A stretch of DNA of 64,000 bases from Perkinsela sp. pyNocScin1 (lineage: Eukaryota; Euglenozoa; Kinetoplastea; Prokinetoplastida; Perkinselidae). This document shows, one piece after another, positions 10,817-19,559 of this stretch. Within the stretch, counting starts at the first letter, position 1. Every line of letters starts with the position of its first letter. The DNA is taken from assembly GCA_964019655.1 (NCBI GenBank), contig CAXHTR010000004.1, positions 1,015,300-1,079,299 of the forward strand, read 5' to 3'. A program made the translations under genes and the position numbers. Under the pieces are notes generated by a model. That model was not told where the DNA came from. It did no database searches and worked only from the letters and a program-made list of their open reading frames with translations.

Positions 10817-11224
10817 CTATTCCGTCGATTCTCTTTTCCTTTTCTTTCCCCAGCGCAAGTTATCTTCATCACTTTCATCACTTTTATCTTCTGAAATGGC
10901 TTTGCTGACTGGTGTCCGTATCAACTCTTTACCTCCATTTTTCTTCGATTTTATGCCTAGAATCCGTCTCATCTTACCGCTTAACTGAATGCCATCTGCA
11001 GTGCGATGAAAGGGTAAATCTACCTTTGATTTTGAAGAAACACCTGATGGATAACTTGGGCTACTCGATGATTCTTCTACGTACCCAAGCCCATAGTAGC
11101 CCTCGTGAGACCAAACTTCCGGGTATTTCACCTGAAATGCTAGATTTTTGGCTTTGACTTCTGTGTATGAAAAACATTCTGCCTCACTTACCCGGTGGCG
11201 CAGCTCCTCAGTGTACGGGTTCAT
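10817..11224 (-). CDS. Hypothetical small charged protein, 135 aa
   Basis: Not recognised. Starts MNPYTEELRHRV at the ATG 11222-11224. The N-terminal half, with SEAECFSYTEV and FQVKYPEVWSHEGYYGLGYVEES, could be a small folded domain. Residues about 70-100 (HRTADGIQLSGKMRRILGIKSK) are basic. The C-terminus is Ser/Asp/Glu-rich and ends in GKKRKRESTE, which resembles a nuclear localisation signal. It converges with the acidic protein gene at 10176-10793. Confidence 0.7.
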   Translation of the reverse strand: MNPYTEELRHRVSEAECFSYTEVKAKNLAFQVKYPEVWSHEGYYGLGYVEESSSSPSYPSGVSSKSKVDLPFHRTADGIQLSGKMRRILGIKSKKNGGKELIRTPVSKAISEDKSDESDEDNLRWGKKRKRESTE

Positions 11225-11359
11225 GTGAACTTACTTCTAAAAACGAAAAGATATTGCACGTGGGTCTGAAGGAAACGATTCTTGACGATGCAAAATCAAA
11301 GACGACTGATGCTTTTGCTTTGTGCCCGTGTCCATGAATAACATCAGAAAATCATCATT

Positions 11360-12247
11360 CTAGTGCTGTGCCATCCACTCCATGGCGACAAGGGCGGAAA
11401 TTCGAAGTGTTGAAAAGAATATCGTCGTAGCGCAGCCATTCCACAGTGCCAAAACACCGTCTTTCTTCGATATTTCTTTGATAACGCTCATTACTTGTGA
11501 TGATTGTTCGGATGTCAATCTCTCTTCAACCTTTACTTCGCATTCATTCGCCGAAGCAAGTGCGTGGTCGTTGATGATTGAGAAACGCCGAACGAGATCA
11601 AGTGGATAAACTATGACTGTCGTTGCCATGGCCCCCATGTATTGGATCCCGACGGCTTTAAAACCTTCTATGACCTCACCACCTTGCGATCCCGCATCAA
11701 CTCCGAAGAGCGACTGAGCAACAAGCATTGTGAATGATGAAAGGGGGCGATACACGAAAGCGCCTATCGCTGTACATGGGAAACCCCTGAAAAGGCTTGA
11801 CATCCCATTCTCGGCAAACTGATTTTTGATTGATGTCAATGTGACCTCAGGAGCATCACCTACTGCAATAAGCGACCTGAATTGCAGCATTTGAAAGGGA
11901 TATGTGAAAAGGAGCGAAGACAAGAATCTTGAGCATTCCTTGAGGAATAGACTCATTTCAGATCTTGGTTCTTGAAAAATGCCCTCAACGAGTAGCATAC
12001 TGCACATGCTCGCCGTAGGAGCACCGAAGCTTGTGGCAAGGTACCATTTGAAATTTCGATAGAAGCTAGAAAATCTTTCCTTTGCCAGGTATCGTAATGT
12101 TTCAAAGAGGCTCATATTTTCTGAATTTGTGATGATTCCATTCTTTTTCAATTGGTCCTGATTCAGATAAACTGCCCAGACGTGCTGAAAAGGAAACTCG
12201 CAAAACTTCTGAAAAATGATAGCTGCAACGTGGATTGCTTGATCCAT
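11360..12247 (-). CDS. Divergent mitochondrial carrier (SLC25) family protein
   Basis: 295 residues, near the usual 300 for the family. The third repeat has the carrier signature PLDLVRR within IVYPLDLVRRFSI (about residue 215), followed by GVLALWNGCATTIFFSTLRI, matching the G-x-x-x-LWNG pattern after helix 5. The second repeat keeps the GMSSLFRGFPCTAIGAF motif after a signature decayed to TYPFQMLQF. The first repeat is degenerate. Carriers exchange metabolites across the mitochondrial inner membrane; the substrate cannot be read from the sequence, and the weak first two signatures suggest a fast-evolving member or an outer-membrane MTCH/Ugo1-like derivative. ATG at 12245-12247; the next gene diverges from about 100 bp away. 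Confidence 0.8.
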   Translation of the reverse strand: MDQAIHVAAIIFQKFCEFPFQHVWAVYLNQDQLKKNGIITNSENMSLFETLRYLAKERFSSFYRNFKWYLATSFGAPTASMCSMLLVEGIFQEPRSEMSLFLKECSRFLSSLLFTYPFQMLQFRSLIAVGDAPEVTLTSIKNQFAENGMSSLFRGFPCTAIGAFVYRPLSSFTMLVAQSLFGVDAGSQGGEVIEGFKAVGIQYMGAMATTVIVYPLDLVRRFSIINDHALASANECEVKVEERLTSEQSSQVMSVIKEISKKDGVLALWNGCATTIFFSTLRISALVAMEWMAQH

Positions 12248-12346
12248 TGAGTAGATTTCTAAGAGGTTGAAGATTTGTGAAAATACAAAAGATCCATTTT
12301 GATCTTAGCAAACGATCATGAAGCCTTTCTATCATTACTGCATGAA

Positions 12347-13324
12347 ATGTACTGGATCCCGAAGGCGCACTTCGAAATGGGCCTTACAGAGGCCTGCGAT
12401 AGGCGCTGTGTTAGTACAGAGGTTAGACAAATGCCACTATGCTCGCGGCCCACCGACGAGCTGAAGCATAACTTTTGCGATTGTAACGGCGAAAGCATTG
12501 ACATATCAAGTACCACTTTTCTATCCTCTGGAAAAAGGCTCGTTAAGCAATGTATTGATGAAATTATGTCTGGCATTCATTCTATTTCCCCACTTGATGC
12601 AAAGCGAATGATTGAATGGCTAAGAAAGTATAAAATCATGCTCGTTTCATACAAAGACTTCAGTCGCTATGCATATGAAACGTATACGCCCCACCTGGTT
12701 ATTGACAATCGTGAGAAAATGCCAGTACTCATTGGGTATTATGCAATCATCACTGGAGGTGATGGCTTACCCTCGATTGTGCAGCTCTCCATGGACACGT
12801 TTGCTCGAAATAAGATGTTTTTACTCAGAAGTGTGAACAACAGTCATCACTCGCAGAATATGACGAGCGATGGCTCCCAGCAATCAGCAGCCATAAAATC
12901 CGATACCCATGGAAATCGTATCATTACTGCAGATGGAAACAAATTTGTGGCCGTAGCCCCAGCTGAACTGGCGAAAGTCCATGCTACTGAGTATTCTTCA
13001 GAAAATTGCATTGATATCGCATGTTCTGGTGTTCTCGGTGAGTCCCTAGAACCCGAGGGAGCAACTTACAAAGTTCCCTTTGGAAATATGCGACTCATGG
13101 ATGCTGATAAGTTCGTTCGGGTGATTGGTGGGCCGTATTTCTACCATCGGAAATGCTTTTTTTTACGAAAGCAATGTGCATACTGTTTCTTTGTGCTTTA
13201 TGCCAAGTATGCATTGATCAAACAAAACTACCCGATATCACGGTACATAGTCTTGGCTGGATGTGTTTCAGCAGTGCTTCATCACATGCATCAGGTTTAC
13301 GACTTATTCACTCACGGCGAGTAA
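12347..13324 (+). CDS. Hypothetical protein, 325 aa, with possible C-terminal membrane segment
   Basis: Not recognised. The frame opens earlier, but the first ATG is at 12347 (MYWIPKAHFEMGLTEAC). The N-terminal part has several Cys (CDRRC, CDCNG). The middle contains a predicted globular stretch ending HLVIDNREKMPVLIGYYAIITGGDGLPSIVQL. The C-terminus holds a Cys/aromatic-rich segment and a hydrophobic stretch around YIVLAGCVSAVLHHM that could be a short membrane helix. It is transcribed away from the carrier gene (ATG to ATG 99 bp), so the gap may hold signals for both, and it is followed after about 100 bp by the PITH gene on the same strand. Confidence 0.7.
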   Translation: MYWIPKAHFEMGLTEACDRRCVSTEVRQMPLCSRPTDELKHNFCDCNGESIDISSTTFLSSGKRLVKQCIDEIMSGIHSISPLDAKRMIEWLRKYKIMLVSYKDFSRYAYETYTPHLVIDNREKMPVLIGYYAIITGGDGLPSIVQLSMDTFARNKMFLLRSVNNSHHSQNMTSDGSQQSAAIKSDTHGNRIITADGNKFVAVAPAELAKVHATEYSSENCIDIACSGVLGESLEPEGATYKVPFGNMRLMDADKFVRVIGGPYFYHRKCFFLRKQCAYCFFVLYAKYALIKQNYPISRYIVLAGCVSAVLHHMHQVYDLFTHGE

Positions 13325-13426
13325 AATGTGTAAGAAAAGCGCTTAAATATGCCCCACAACTCGCATTTTCCGTTCATAAGTGCAAACTGGCTTCCTTTGG
13401 ACTTTTCCTTTATACCTTGGTACATC

Positions 13427-14101
13427 ATGCCATGTCAACACGAGTGTGACAAAACAGAAAGCGACTTCTCGCGCGTTGTTCCTATCAACTACAAAGGGCC
13501 TTGTCTGTTCCCGTATCTTAATGGAAATCAGTGCTACTCAAAAAACACCCGTTTAAAGATTCAGGAGACAAATGTTCTCAAGCCAAACAAGCTTTGCTTT
13601 GATGTGAATGAGAGCAATCCAAATGTACTTGTGTCTAACACAGATGCCGAGATGCTCATTTACATTTACTTCACCAAGATAGTGCGCTTGCGAGGGCTGT
13701 GCCTTGTTTCGCTGGACGAAAGCATCAGAAGAACATACCGTGTCGAGCAGCCCTCGAAAATTAATCTTTATGTGAACCGCGATGATATCTCCTTCGATAG
13801 ATGTGCCACTATTAAGCCAACAGAGAGCATTGATTTGAAGAATATGAGCCCGAACGACACATTCTGCCCTGTAAAGCCAACTCTTTTCTTTCGGACTAGC
13901 TCTCTCACAATTCACATTCCAGGAAACAGGTCGCAGAGCCCAGAGATTAAAACTGCTCTTCAGCATATAGGCTTTTTCGGAGAGGCAAGTGAAATCGAAG
14001 TTTCCAAGCGAGTTGTCACGACTGTGTATGAGACGAAGCCATCCGTTCACGACTATGGTAGCATAGCGGCTGATCTTATCGCAAATCAGTCGCTTTGCTG
14101 A
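13427..14101 (+). CDS. PITH-domain protein (PITHD1-like)
   Basis: 224 residues from the ATG at 13427 (MPCQHECDKTES); an upstream in-frame ATG at 13349 would add 26 residues, but the shorter start better matches the His/Cys-rich N-terminus of PITHD1. The PITH core spans about residues 55-200: LCFDVNESNPNVLVSNTDAE, then IYFTKIVRLRGLCL, then PSKINLYVNRDDISFDRC, then SLTIHIPGNRSQSPEIKTAL and IGFFGEASEI. These correspond in order to the conserved strands of the family, including the S-x-D-x-E-x-L-I-Y-I motif. PITH domains bind the proteasome regulatory particle in TXNL1; PITHD1 is a stand-alone relative. The thioredoxin domain of TXNL1 is absent here. Confidence 0.88.
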   Translation: MPCQHECDKTESDFSRVVPINYKGPCLFPYLNGNQCYSKNTRLKIQETNVLKPNKLCFDVNESNPNVLVSNTDAEMLIYIYFTKIVRLRGLCLVSLDESIRRTYRVEQPSKINLYVNRDDISFDRCATIKPTESIDLKNMSPNDTFCPVKPTLFFRTSSLTIHIPGNRSQSPEIKTALQHIGFFGEASEIEVSKRVVTTVYETKPSVHDYGSIAADLIANQSLC

Positions 14102-14443
14102 CAAGGCTCTATTCGTGTAGGAATTGCAACTATACATACTCTTCTATCACGATTCCAATATTTTTTTGACTTTCCTCTCATTAGATTACGTGGCAATGCA
14201 AAACGACGTGTGAAAACTTTAACAAGGATGGATGCGAGAATAGGGGTTAATCTCACGAAGCTTCCCAACGGCTATCGACTAATGCTCGAATTCTCTGAAT
14301 GCAGTGAGACGCATTCGCGCCATTTGTAAGTGATTCAGATTATAGGCTGAAAATATGATCTGTCATACACAAAGGTGCGCACACTTCCAGAGATGCCCAC
14401 GGGACAAAATGCAAACAAAAACATTTCTTCTGCAAAAGATTTT
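14102..14443. other. Convergent intergenic gap
   Basis: 342 bp between two stop codons of genes facing each other. A 33-codon frame with an ATG at 14228 and stop at 14327-14329 (MDARIGVNLTKLPNGY...) has protein-like composition but is too short to call. No structured RNA was recognised. In a kinetoplastid this would be a transcript-termination (convergent strand-switch) region. Confidence 0.35.
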
Positions 14444-14794
14444 TCAGCCGTTCAGGCTAGGGGCTGGGTTTTTCATGCTATTTTCCATGCCATAGCGGTA
14501 GAGTTTTTTCAGCGTCAGCTCTAAGCACTGAGCGAACTCGGTGTTTTCCTTAAAGCATCTACTTGCCCACTCATTTCCAGCCTCTTTTTGACATGTCGCA
14601 GTGATTGCGTATTCTGATTCGCAAAAATTTTTTGCTATTGCTAACAGGTAAGCTTCTTTTAGCTTTTTACAACGCCTATTTACATCCGAATTAACATTCT
14701 CCTCTAAACAAGACTGCAGCGCATCCCGTTTTTCCGAATGATCATTGAAAAAAGTTTTACACCTCGCGCTAAATTCTTTGGAAAGCCCAGACAT
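14444..14794 (-). CDS. Twin CX9C (CHCH) protein, NDUFA8-like candidate
   Basis: 116 residues from ATG 14792-14794. Cysteines at about residues 58, 68, 80 and 90 give C-X9-C, 11 residues, C-X9-C, the twin CX9C motif of proteins oxidised and trapped in the mitochondrial intermembrane space by the Mia40/Erv1 relay. The same 9-11-9 spacing, followed by LELTLKKL, is found in the second CHCH motif of complex I subunit NDUFA8. Three further Cys (12, 29, 42) sit where NDUFA8 has its first CHCH motif but with wider spacing, so that half is less certain. NDUFA8 identity is inference; another CHCHD protein is possible. The CX9C call itself is direct. Transcribed toward the PITH gene. Confidence 0.8.
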   Translation of the reverse strand: MSGLSKEFSARCKTFFNDHSEKRDALQSCLEENVNSDVNRRCKKLKEAYLLAIAKNFCESEYAITATCQKEAGNEWASRCFKENTEFAQCLELTLKKLYRYGMENSMKNPAPSLNG

Positions 14795-14887
14795 ATTAAT
14801 GGTAAATTTGGTGAATTAGAAAAGCATGCTAGGCACCTGGGCTGTTCGTACCAATGAAGGTAAACTTTATCTAAATAATACTAGATT

Positions 14888-16219
14888 TTAATCGGAATCT
14901 GATCCGAACTTTGTGGACTGTTTACCACCCATCGGTGCACCCATTTGCGGTCCAGCTCGGCCTCTAAACCCATCTCCCCTTCCGCGGTTAAAAGAGTCGC
15001 CGCGCTGACGAAAGCTGTCTCCTCTTCCGCGTCCGCCTCTGAATGAGCCACCGCGTCCACCCCTGAATTGTGAATCGTCGTGCCCGCCTCGGAACGAGCC
15101 ACCGTGCCCAGCTCGGCCTCTAAACCCATCTCCTCTTCCGCGGTTAAAAGAGTCGCCGCGCTGACGAAAGCTGTCTCCTCTTCCTCGGTTAAACCCGTCG
15201 TTGCGTGAGCGAAAGTCCCCACCACGCCCGCGGAATGAATTTTCACGACCACGGAACCCTCCGTCATTGTGATTTCTGAATCCCTGATTGTGCTCTTCTT
15301 CATCATGGCGGACTTTCTTTGATGACACTTCGGAATCTCGAGAAAATGGGAATGCTTCGCTACTGCGCTTCCTCAAGTGCTCATCTTGAGCGTCTTCGAT
15401 AGTTTTTTTGATCGGAACCGGTGTGTCACTGTCGTCATCGCTATCCATGTCTGATGATGTCTTCTTAATTATGCTCGTTGGCTTGCGAATAGGTGCTTTG
15501 ATATCAGCCTCTGAACTAGATGAGCTATCTGAGCACGATGAAATAGCTGCTTCAGCTTTCTTAGCTGGGGCAGGTGCAGAGACTTTGCTTGGAACATTCT
15601 CTTCGTCTGTATCGCTAATATCGCTCAATGTAGATGCTTTGGGTGATTTTTTCATGATCTTCGCGGGCTTCGCGCTGTCAGATTCAGAAGAGCTGTCCTC
15701 ACTGTCAGCAGGTACCATTTTTGAGAGCTCTTTTGCACCCTGGGTCTTCTTAGAAACGACTGATTTCGCAGGGACGGGCGCATCACTGTCGGATGATGAG
15801 TCACTTGTTGGAGCTTCGATTTTAGATTTCTTAGTATCTACCTTTGGAGCTACAGTAGGTTTAGCTGTTGAAGGCGCATCGCTATCGGACGAAGAATCGC
15901 TCGATGGTGCTTTAGCATCAGCTTTTTTCGGCTGGAGCTTTGGGGTAAGAGTTTGCTTTGTTGCTGGCTTACTGAGATTTGGAGCATCACTATCTGACGT
16001 TACGTCGTTTGCAGATGCTTTCTTCGGCAGAGTTTTGGTTGCAGTTTCCTTTTTAGCGGCTGGCTTGGCATCTTTCTTCTGAGCCTTTGCATCAAAAAAC
16101 TTTTTAGCGTTTGCTTCAGCGTTAGGCGAGCTCTTGAGAATGGCTTCAGATAACCCTGTGAGCTTATTGTCAACGCTGTATTTGAAGAAATAAGCCTCAG
16201 CGAAATCGTTTCGTGGCAT
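14888..16219 (-). CDS. Nucleolar-type protein: acidic-serine/lysine repeats plus C-terminal RGG domain
   Basis: 443 residues from the ATG at 16217-16219 (MPRNDFAEAYFFKYSVDN); the frame runs further upstream but only from GTG. The N-terminal about 25 residues may form a LisH-like helix pair as in Nopp140/SRP40. Residues about 50-280 alternate Lys/Ala/Pro stretches with six or more SSDSSSDSD-type blocks, typical casein-kinase-2 substrates in Nopp140/SRP40. Residues about 320-430 are an RGG/GAR domain (GFRGRAG, GDSFRQRGDSFNRGRGD). The combination resembles Nopp140/Srp40 joined to a nucleolin-like GAR tail; no RRM is present. Expected role: nucleolar chaperoning of snoRNPs or rRNA synthesis. The RGG part contains a 156 bp tandem duplication. 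Confidence 0.82.
   Translation of the reverse strand: MPRNDFAEAYFFKYSVDNKLTGLSEAILKSSPNAEANAKKFFDAKAQKKDAKPAAKKETATKTLPKKASANDVTSDSDAPNLSKPATKQTLTPKLQPKKADAKAPSSDSSSDSDAPSTAKPTVAPKVDTKKSKIEAPTSDSSSDSDAPVPAKSVVSKKTQGAKELSKMVPADSEDSSSESDSAKPAKIMKKSPKASTLSDISDTDEENVPSKVSAPAPAKKAEAAISSCSDSSSSSEADIKAPIRKPTSIIKKTSSDMDSDDDSDTPVPIKKTIEDAQDEHLRKRSSEAFPFSRDSEVSSKKVRHDEEEHNQGFRNHNDGGFRGRENSFRGRGGDFRSRNDGFNRGRGDSFRQRGDSFNRGRGDGFRGRAGHGGSFRGGHDDSQFRGGRGGSFRGGRGRGDSFRQRGDSFNRGRGDGFRGRAGPQMGAPMGGKQSTKFGSDSD
14953..15185 (-). repeat. Intragenic tandem duplication in the RGG-coding region
   Basis: The block beginning at 14953 recurs at 15109, an offset of 156 bp (52 codons), with about 75 bp nearly identical (one C/T difference seen). 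It encodes the same GDSFRQRGDSFNRGRGDGFRGRAG-type segment twice, so the GAR domain has grown by in-frame duplication. Confidence 0.85.
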
Positions 16220-16606
16220 TTTGATGTAGTAAACTAGGTAACAGAAGAAAAAAGCAATAGTGAAAGCAAACTTCTTAGCAATAGGTCTGAATGCAGCGTT
16301 TAGTTTTATGTCATTACGATTCACATTGCATCTGCGCGAGTCAGCTTCTTTCTAAGTTTTTGCATTTCTACAATTTCATCATTGATGTGAAAAAGTTAGA
16401 CTCGCCGTCTACAAAAAAAGATACAATATCATGCTGACTCGGGTTTGCTGGTAAAATTCTTCTCGGAAATATAGCTGCACTTGGACAATTGCAGTTACAA
16501 TCAAAATATGAAATTAATACAGCCCAAAATAATCCGATATTACGGCCTCATTCGGTCACCCATCTTATTTACTTTTGTTCAAGATGTATACCAATTTCGT
16601 AGGTAA
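16220..16606. promoter_or_regulatory. Divergent strand-switch region with 9 bp inverted repeat
   Basis: 387 bp between the divergent nucleolar-protein and SRR1 genes. It contains a perfect 9 bp inverted repeat, CGAGTCAGC at 16337-16345 and GCTGACTCG at 16433-16441, with 87 bp between the arms. Several T-rich tracts with AG could serve as spliced-leader acceptors for either gene. No other element recognised. Confidence 0.45.
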
Positions 16607-17662
16607 ATGTGCGACGATTCCGATATGAATGACGGTTGGTCAACATGGCATAATAAACGCAGGAACAGGCGGAAGAAATGCTATGCAGGCACACAAGACA
16701 ATAATTCCAACTTGGATAATCCTGCTAATTTTCTACCCACGCAGTGCCAGGGTTCTGCAGCTCCGAATGATAGAGAAAAATGCCCTGGCTTGAAAAGTGG
16801 ATCTTGGCATTCGCCTCGAAAGACTATCTTACGATTTTTAGCAAGCCCGGACTTTGATCCTATACGAAAGTGCCTTGAAAAAGCGGAACTTGAATGCAAG
16901 CATTTAATAAATCTATTCGCAGAGCACATGGAAAATCCTGTGGGGAATTTACATTTTAGCCTACATTTTTGTGCATTCGGTCTTGGTGACATGCGCCAAA
17001 ATCGAAACTCTCTCCCACAATTATGTTTCTTTCACACATTAGCAAGAGATTTGTCGGAGAGTATATTTATCGCAGCAAACCCGAAGTTTGAAAAGTCAGC
17101 GAGAGCTTTTAGCAAAGAGAATTATAGCGCTCATATTTACGACCCAATCTACAGCACTTACCAATCTCAAGATGATATTCTTGGCATAAATCTCCTTAAA
17201 AATCATAATTACTTTACTCAAGGACAGCTTAGCGACATTTTTGAGACTACATGCTTACCCGAAGTTCCAGTATTCGTGCTTTTCTTACCGCACGTACCGA
17301 TTGAGCTTCCCTCTTTACTGCTATTTGACCTGCAAAAGGCACTCAAATGTCGCAAGAATCCTGTTCCCTTACGCTCCTTAGTAATTTTTATCGGAAATCG
17401 AATTTTTCCCGAGCATGTCCCGCGAATAGAGTCAAAGCTTGCTGAATATGATGTCTCTTTTGATTTGCCATGTGCCTATGGGGCCTTCAACGATATGAAA
17501 ATAACTTGTTTCAAGACAGGGCCGAAAGGACTGCAGCACGTCCGGCCACGGAACATAGACGCTCACCTTGACGAAGAAATGATATTTTGTGACTGCGCCC
17601 GCGTTCTACGCCACATGAACTCGAAACGAACGGAGCTGGTGCATTTAAATCCGTCTATTTAG
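16607..17662 (+). CDS. SRR1-domain protein
   Basis: 351 residues from ATG 16607. The SRR1-like domain spans about residues 110-260: LHFCAFGLGDMRQNRNSLPQ matches the glycine-bearing I-C-x-G-x-G-S start with hydrophobic strand; AHIYDPIYSTYQSQD matches the conserved YDP motif; then VFVLFLPHVPIELPSLLL matches the FYMPHCP-x-x-LY block, and SLVIFIGNRI matches LVLIGNSF. This order is diagnostic. SRR1 proteins are widespread in eukaryotes, implicated in circadian or transcriptional regulation in plants and mammals, with no agreed biochemical activity. The N-terminus is basic and Asn/Gln-rich (NKRRNRRKK). The next gene follows closely on the same strand. Confidence 0.85.
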   Translation: MCDDSDMNDGWSTWHNKRRNRRKKCYAGTQDNNSNLDNPANFLPTQCQGSAAPNDREKCPGLKSGSWHSPRKTILRFLASPDFDPIRKCLEKAELECKHLINLFAEHMENPVGNLHFSLHFCAFGLGDMRQNRNSLPQLCFFHTLARDLSESIFIAANPKFEKSARAFSKENYSAHIYDPIYSTYQSQDDILGINLLKNHNYFTQGQLSDIFETTCLPEVPVFVLFLPHVPIELPSLLLFDLQKALKCRKNPVPLRSLVIFIGNRIFPEHVPRIESKLAEYDVSFDLPCAYGAFNDMKITCFKTGPKGLQHVRPRNIDAHLDEEMIFCDCARVLRHMNSKRTELVHLNPSI

Positions 17663-17760
17663 ATTCTTTATTCCTGTATGTGAGAAACTCAAACACATTT
17701 AGCCGGGAAAACTTAAGAGCTTTCCTTTTACTGACGGTCACTTTTGATTTAAAGAAATTG

Positions 17761-18660
17761 ATGAATGTTAAGCGCGTGGCAATCCTCTTGCGACTGAACA
17801 CAGTAACTTCCTACGAATTGGGAAAAATATGGATTGGAAAGAAGTACACAGTGCCTCTCGAACTGAATATGTCACATATGGCGAAAAAGAGGTACTCAGA
17901 TCCGCCGAAATTCCAACCTAGCAACTCATCGAGCATGAAACCTGCTCTTTCTCGGTTGTTCGATAGCTGCACAGGCTACCCCAGGACTTACTTTCGAGAT
18001 CGTCACATGCCAAAAAGGCCCATGGATGATAAGATTTTCGCCAACACACGGAAAGTAATTTACTTATCAAAAAAGCTATCATGCCAAGAGGCAAGTGGGA
18101 TAAAGGACCAAGGATCTACAAGGACTTCTGCCCAAGAGCGTGATACTCATCAATTCCATGTCCCACAGCAAAACGTCAGTAAAAGGTTCCATTTTAGACT
18201 GAAAGAGTACTTTTTCGATGATTCGGTCCTATCTTGGAGCCCTGAAATGAACAGCTGGCCACTCAAGAAGGGGCTGATAAACGCGATCATCACGAAGTCA
18301 AAAACCCTTCAATGGACGCTAGTTTCAGCGCACAAATTCAGCCCCGTTCATGATCTCGGGAAGAAGAGTACTTCGTATGGCTCGAAAAGCAAGCAACCTC
18401 CTCTTCGGGCAGCGAATTTGGCGATCATTGAAGGCTTCGATCATCTCAGCTCCGAAATCTTTCTTGGGAATACAATGCTCCTTCGAAAACCAGAAACAGT
18501 CAGACCGTACTTGTTTAATCAATTAGACAGATACACGCAGTATACTCATGCAACATTATCATCAAATGCCATCGATAGTCGTATAACATGCCTTGCTTCA
18601 TTCATAGAGAATATCTTATCGAGCGATGATATCGAAGAACATCTACCCATTTTAATTTAG
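17761..18660 (+). CDS. Hypothetical basic protein, 299 aa
   Basis: Not recognised. The frame is open from just after the SRR1 stop, but the first ATG is at 17761, giving MNVKRVAILLRLNTVTSYEL. The protein is rich in Ser, Lys and aromatic residues; the centre (FHFRLKEYFFDDSVLSWSPEMNSW) and the segment LRAANLAIIEGFDHLSSEIFLGNTMLLRKPETV look folded. No motif, signal peptide or membrane helix seen. It ends 72 bp before the RING-type gene on the same strand. Confidence 0.7.
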   Translation: MNVKRVAILLRLNTVTSYELGKIWIGKKYTVPLELNMSHMAKKRYSDPPKFQPSNSSSMKPALSRLFDSCTGYPRTYFRDRHMPKRPMDDKIFANTRKVIYLSKKLSCQEASGIKDQGSTRTSAQERDTHQFHVPQQNVSKRFHFRLKEYFFDDSVLSWSPEMNSWPLKKGLINAIITKSKTLQWTLVSAHKFSPVHDLGKKSTSYGSKSKQPPLRAANLAIIEGFDHLSSEIFLGNTMLLRKPETVRPYLFNQLDRYTQYTHATLSSNAIDSRITCLASFIENILSSDDIEEHLPILI

Positions 18661-18732
18661 GCAACTTTCATTCGCCAATTCAAAGAGAGACATCCTATTT
18701 TCTTTTGATTCAAGCATTGTTTCTAATTTGCA

Positions 18733-19470
18733 ATGTCGGAAATCAGCAAGCTATTGCAAGACCGCTACCGGGATTCATGCATGTTTCTTGAATGGACAAT
18801 TCATGAATGGCAGGAAGATGACAATGTATCAAAGGCGCTTCTCTGTGATTTATTGCATAAAGAGATTGATTTCTACTTTGGAGAGCTACACCCCTCAATC
18901 GAGCAATATAACAGTGCCTCAAGTAGGCAACTTAAAAGTGCTAAGGAGTTTCATCTTGACCTACAAAGGTTTGAAGAAGACGCTGAAGTGACGAAAAAAC
19001 TTGTTTGTCATTGTTTTCGTGTAATATTTCAAGGAGAAAGTGCGAAGCTTGATGTGGACACGGGAACACCAAGCCCGGCCTTGAAAACAGGCTTCTCTAC
19101 AATTACAACGACACATCTTTCGAAATCTGCAAACGAGAGTCTAAGGTTTCAAGAAAATCGAAAAAGCTCCCCGACCAAAAAGGGTGGCAAAGTTGTGCGT
19201 AAATCGAATGCTGAGGTGCAAACCGTAAAAAAGGAGTCGAGCGACGCTAGTCAACAACAATGCGCTGACGACATCTACAACCGAATTATTCCATCGAGCA
19301 TGTGCTCAATTTGCCTTAAGCCTTTGCAAGGAAGTGAAGCGCATACTCCCCTTCCGTGCTTCCATAGGGCACATGCAGAGTGCATTTCATCATCAAAAAG
19401 CAGGACCGATCTACAGATGAAAGAGTGCTGCTGGGTAAGTGCTGAGCTTTTATCCCTGGGTTGCTCCTAA
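18733..19470 (+). CDS. Protein with incomplete C-terminal RING-type zinc finger, 245 aa
   Basis: ATG at 18733. The N-terminal half is helical (LLQDRYRDSCMFLEWTIHEW and following), the middle Lys/Ser-rich. Near the C-terminus, MCSICLKPLQ...LPCFHRAHAEC gives the first six zinc ligands of a RING-H2 finger (C-X2-C, C-X-H-X2-H-X2-C). The final CPxC-type pair is not clean: the frame reads KECCWVSAELLSLGCS and stops. A RING E3 ubiquitin ligase is the obvious model but the finger may not be complete. A GTAAGT at 19435-19440 sits just after KECCW; removing 19435-19506 would replace the tail with ASCTLHRIRT..., still imperfect. Cis-introns are very rare in kinetoplastids, so the unspliced reading is preferred. 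Confidence 0.7.
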   Translation: MSEISKLLQDRYRDSCMFLEWTIHEWQEDDNVSKALLCDLLHKEIDFYFGELHPSIEQYNSASSRQLKSAKEFHLDLQRFEEDAEVTKKLVCHCFRVIFQGESAKLDVDTGTPSPALKTGFSTITTTHLSKSANESLRFQENRKSSPTKKGGKVVRKSNAEVQTVKKESSDASQQQCADDIYNRIIPSSMCSICLKPLQGSEAHTPLPCFHRAHAECISSSKSRTDLQMKECCWVSAELLSLGCS

Positions 19471-19489
19471 AACTCGCTCTACCAACCAG

Positions 19490-19559
19490 TCCAACTTTTT
19501 GTGTAGGCATCATGCACACTTCATCGCATACGTACCATTGTGTATGTTTTACTATACAG
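19490..19559 (+). promoter_or_regulatory. Probable spliced-leader acceptor region for TatD gene
   Basis: Two pyrimidine-rich tracts each ending in AG precede the TatD ATG at 19560: one ending TTTTTGTGTAG at 19506 and one ending TTTTACTATACAG at 19559. In kinetoplastids the first AG after a polypyrimidine tract receives the spliced leader; the first would leave a 53 nt leader, the second joins directly to ATG. Confidence 0.45.

Noticed and set aside
14881-16082. Open frames of 141 and 224 codons overlapping the RGG/serine-rich gene
   Set aside because: Shadows of the repetitive coding sequence of the nucleolar-type protein.
19435-19506. Spliceosomal intron in the RING gene
   Set aside because: Boundaries fit GT-AG, but the AG and pyrimidine tract are better explained as the spliced-leader acceptor of TatD, and removal does not restore a clean RING; kept only as a finding.
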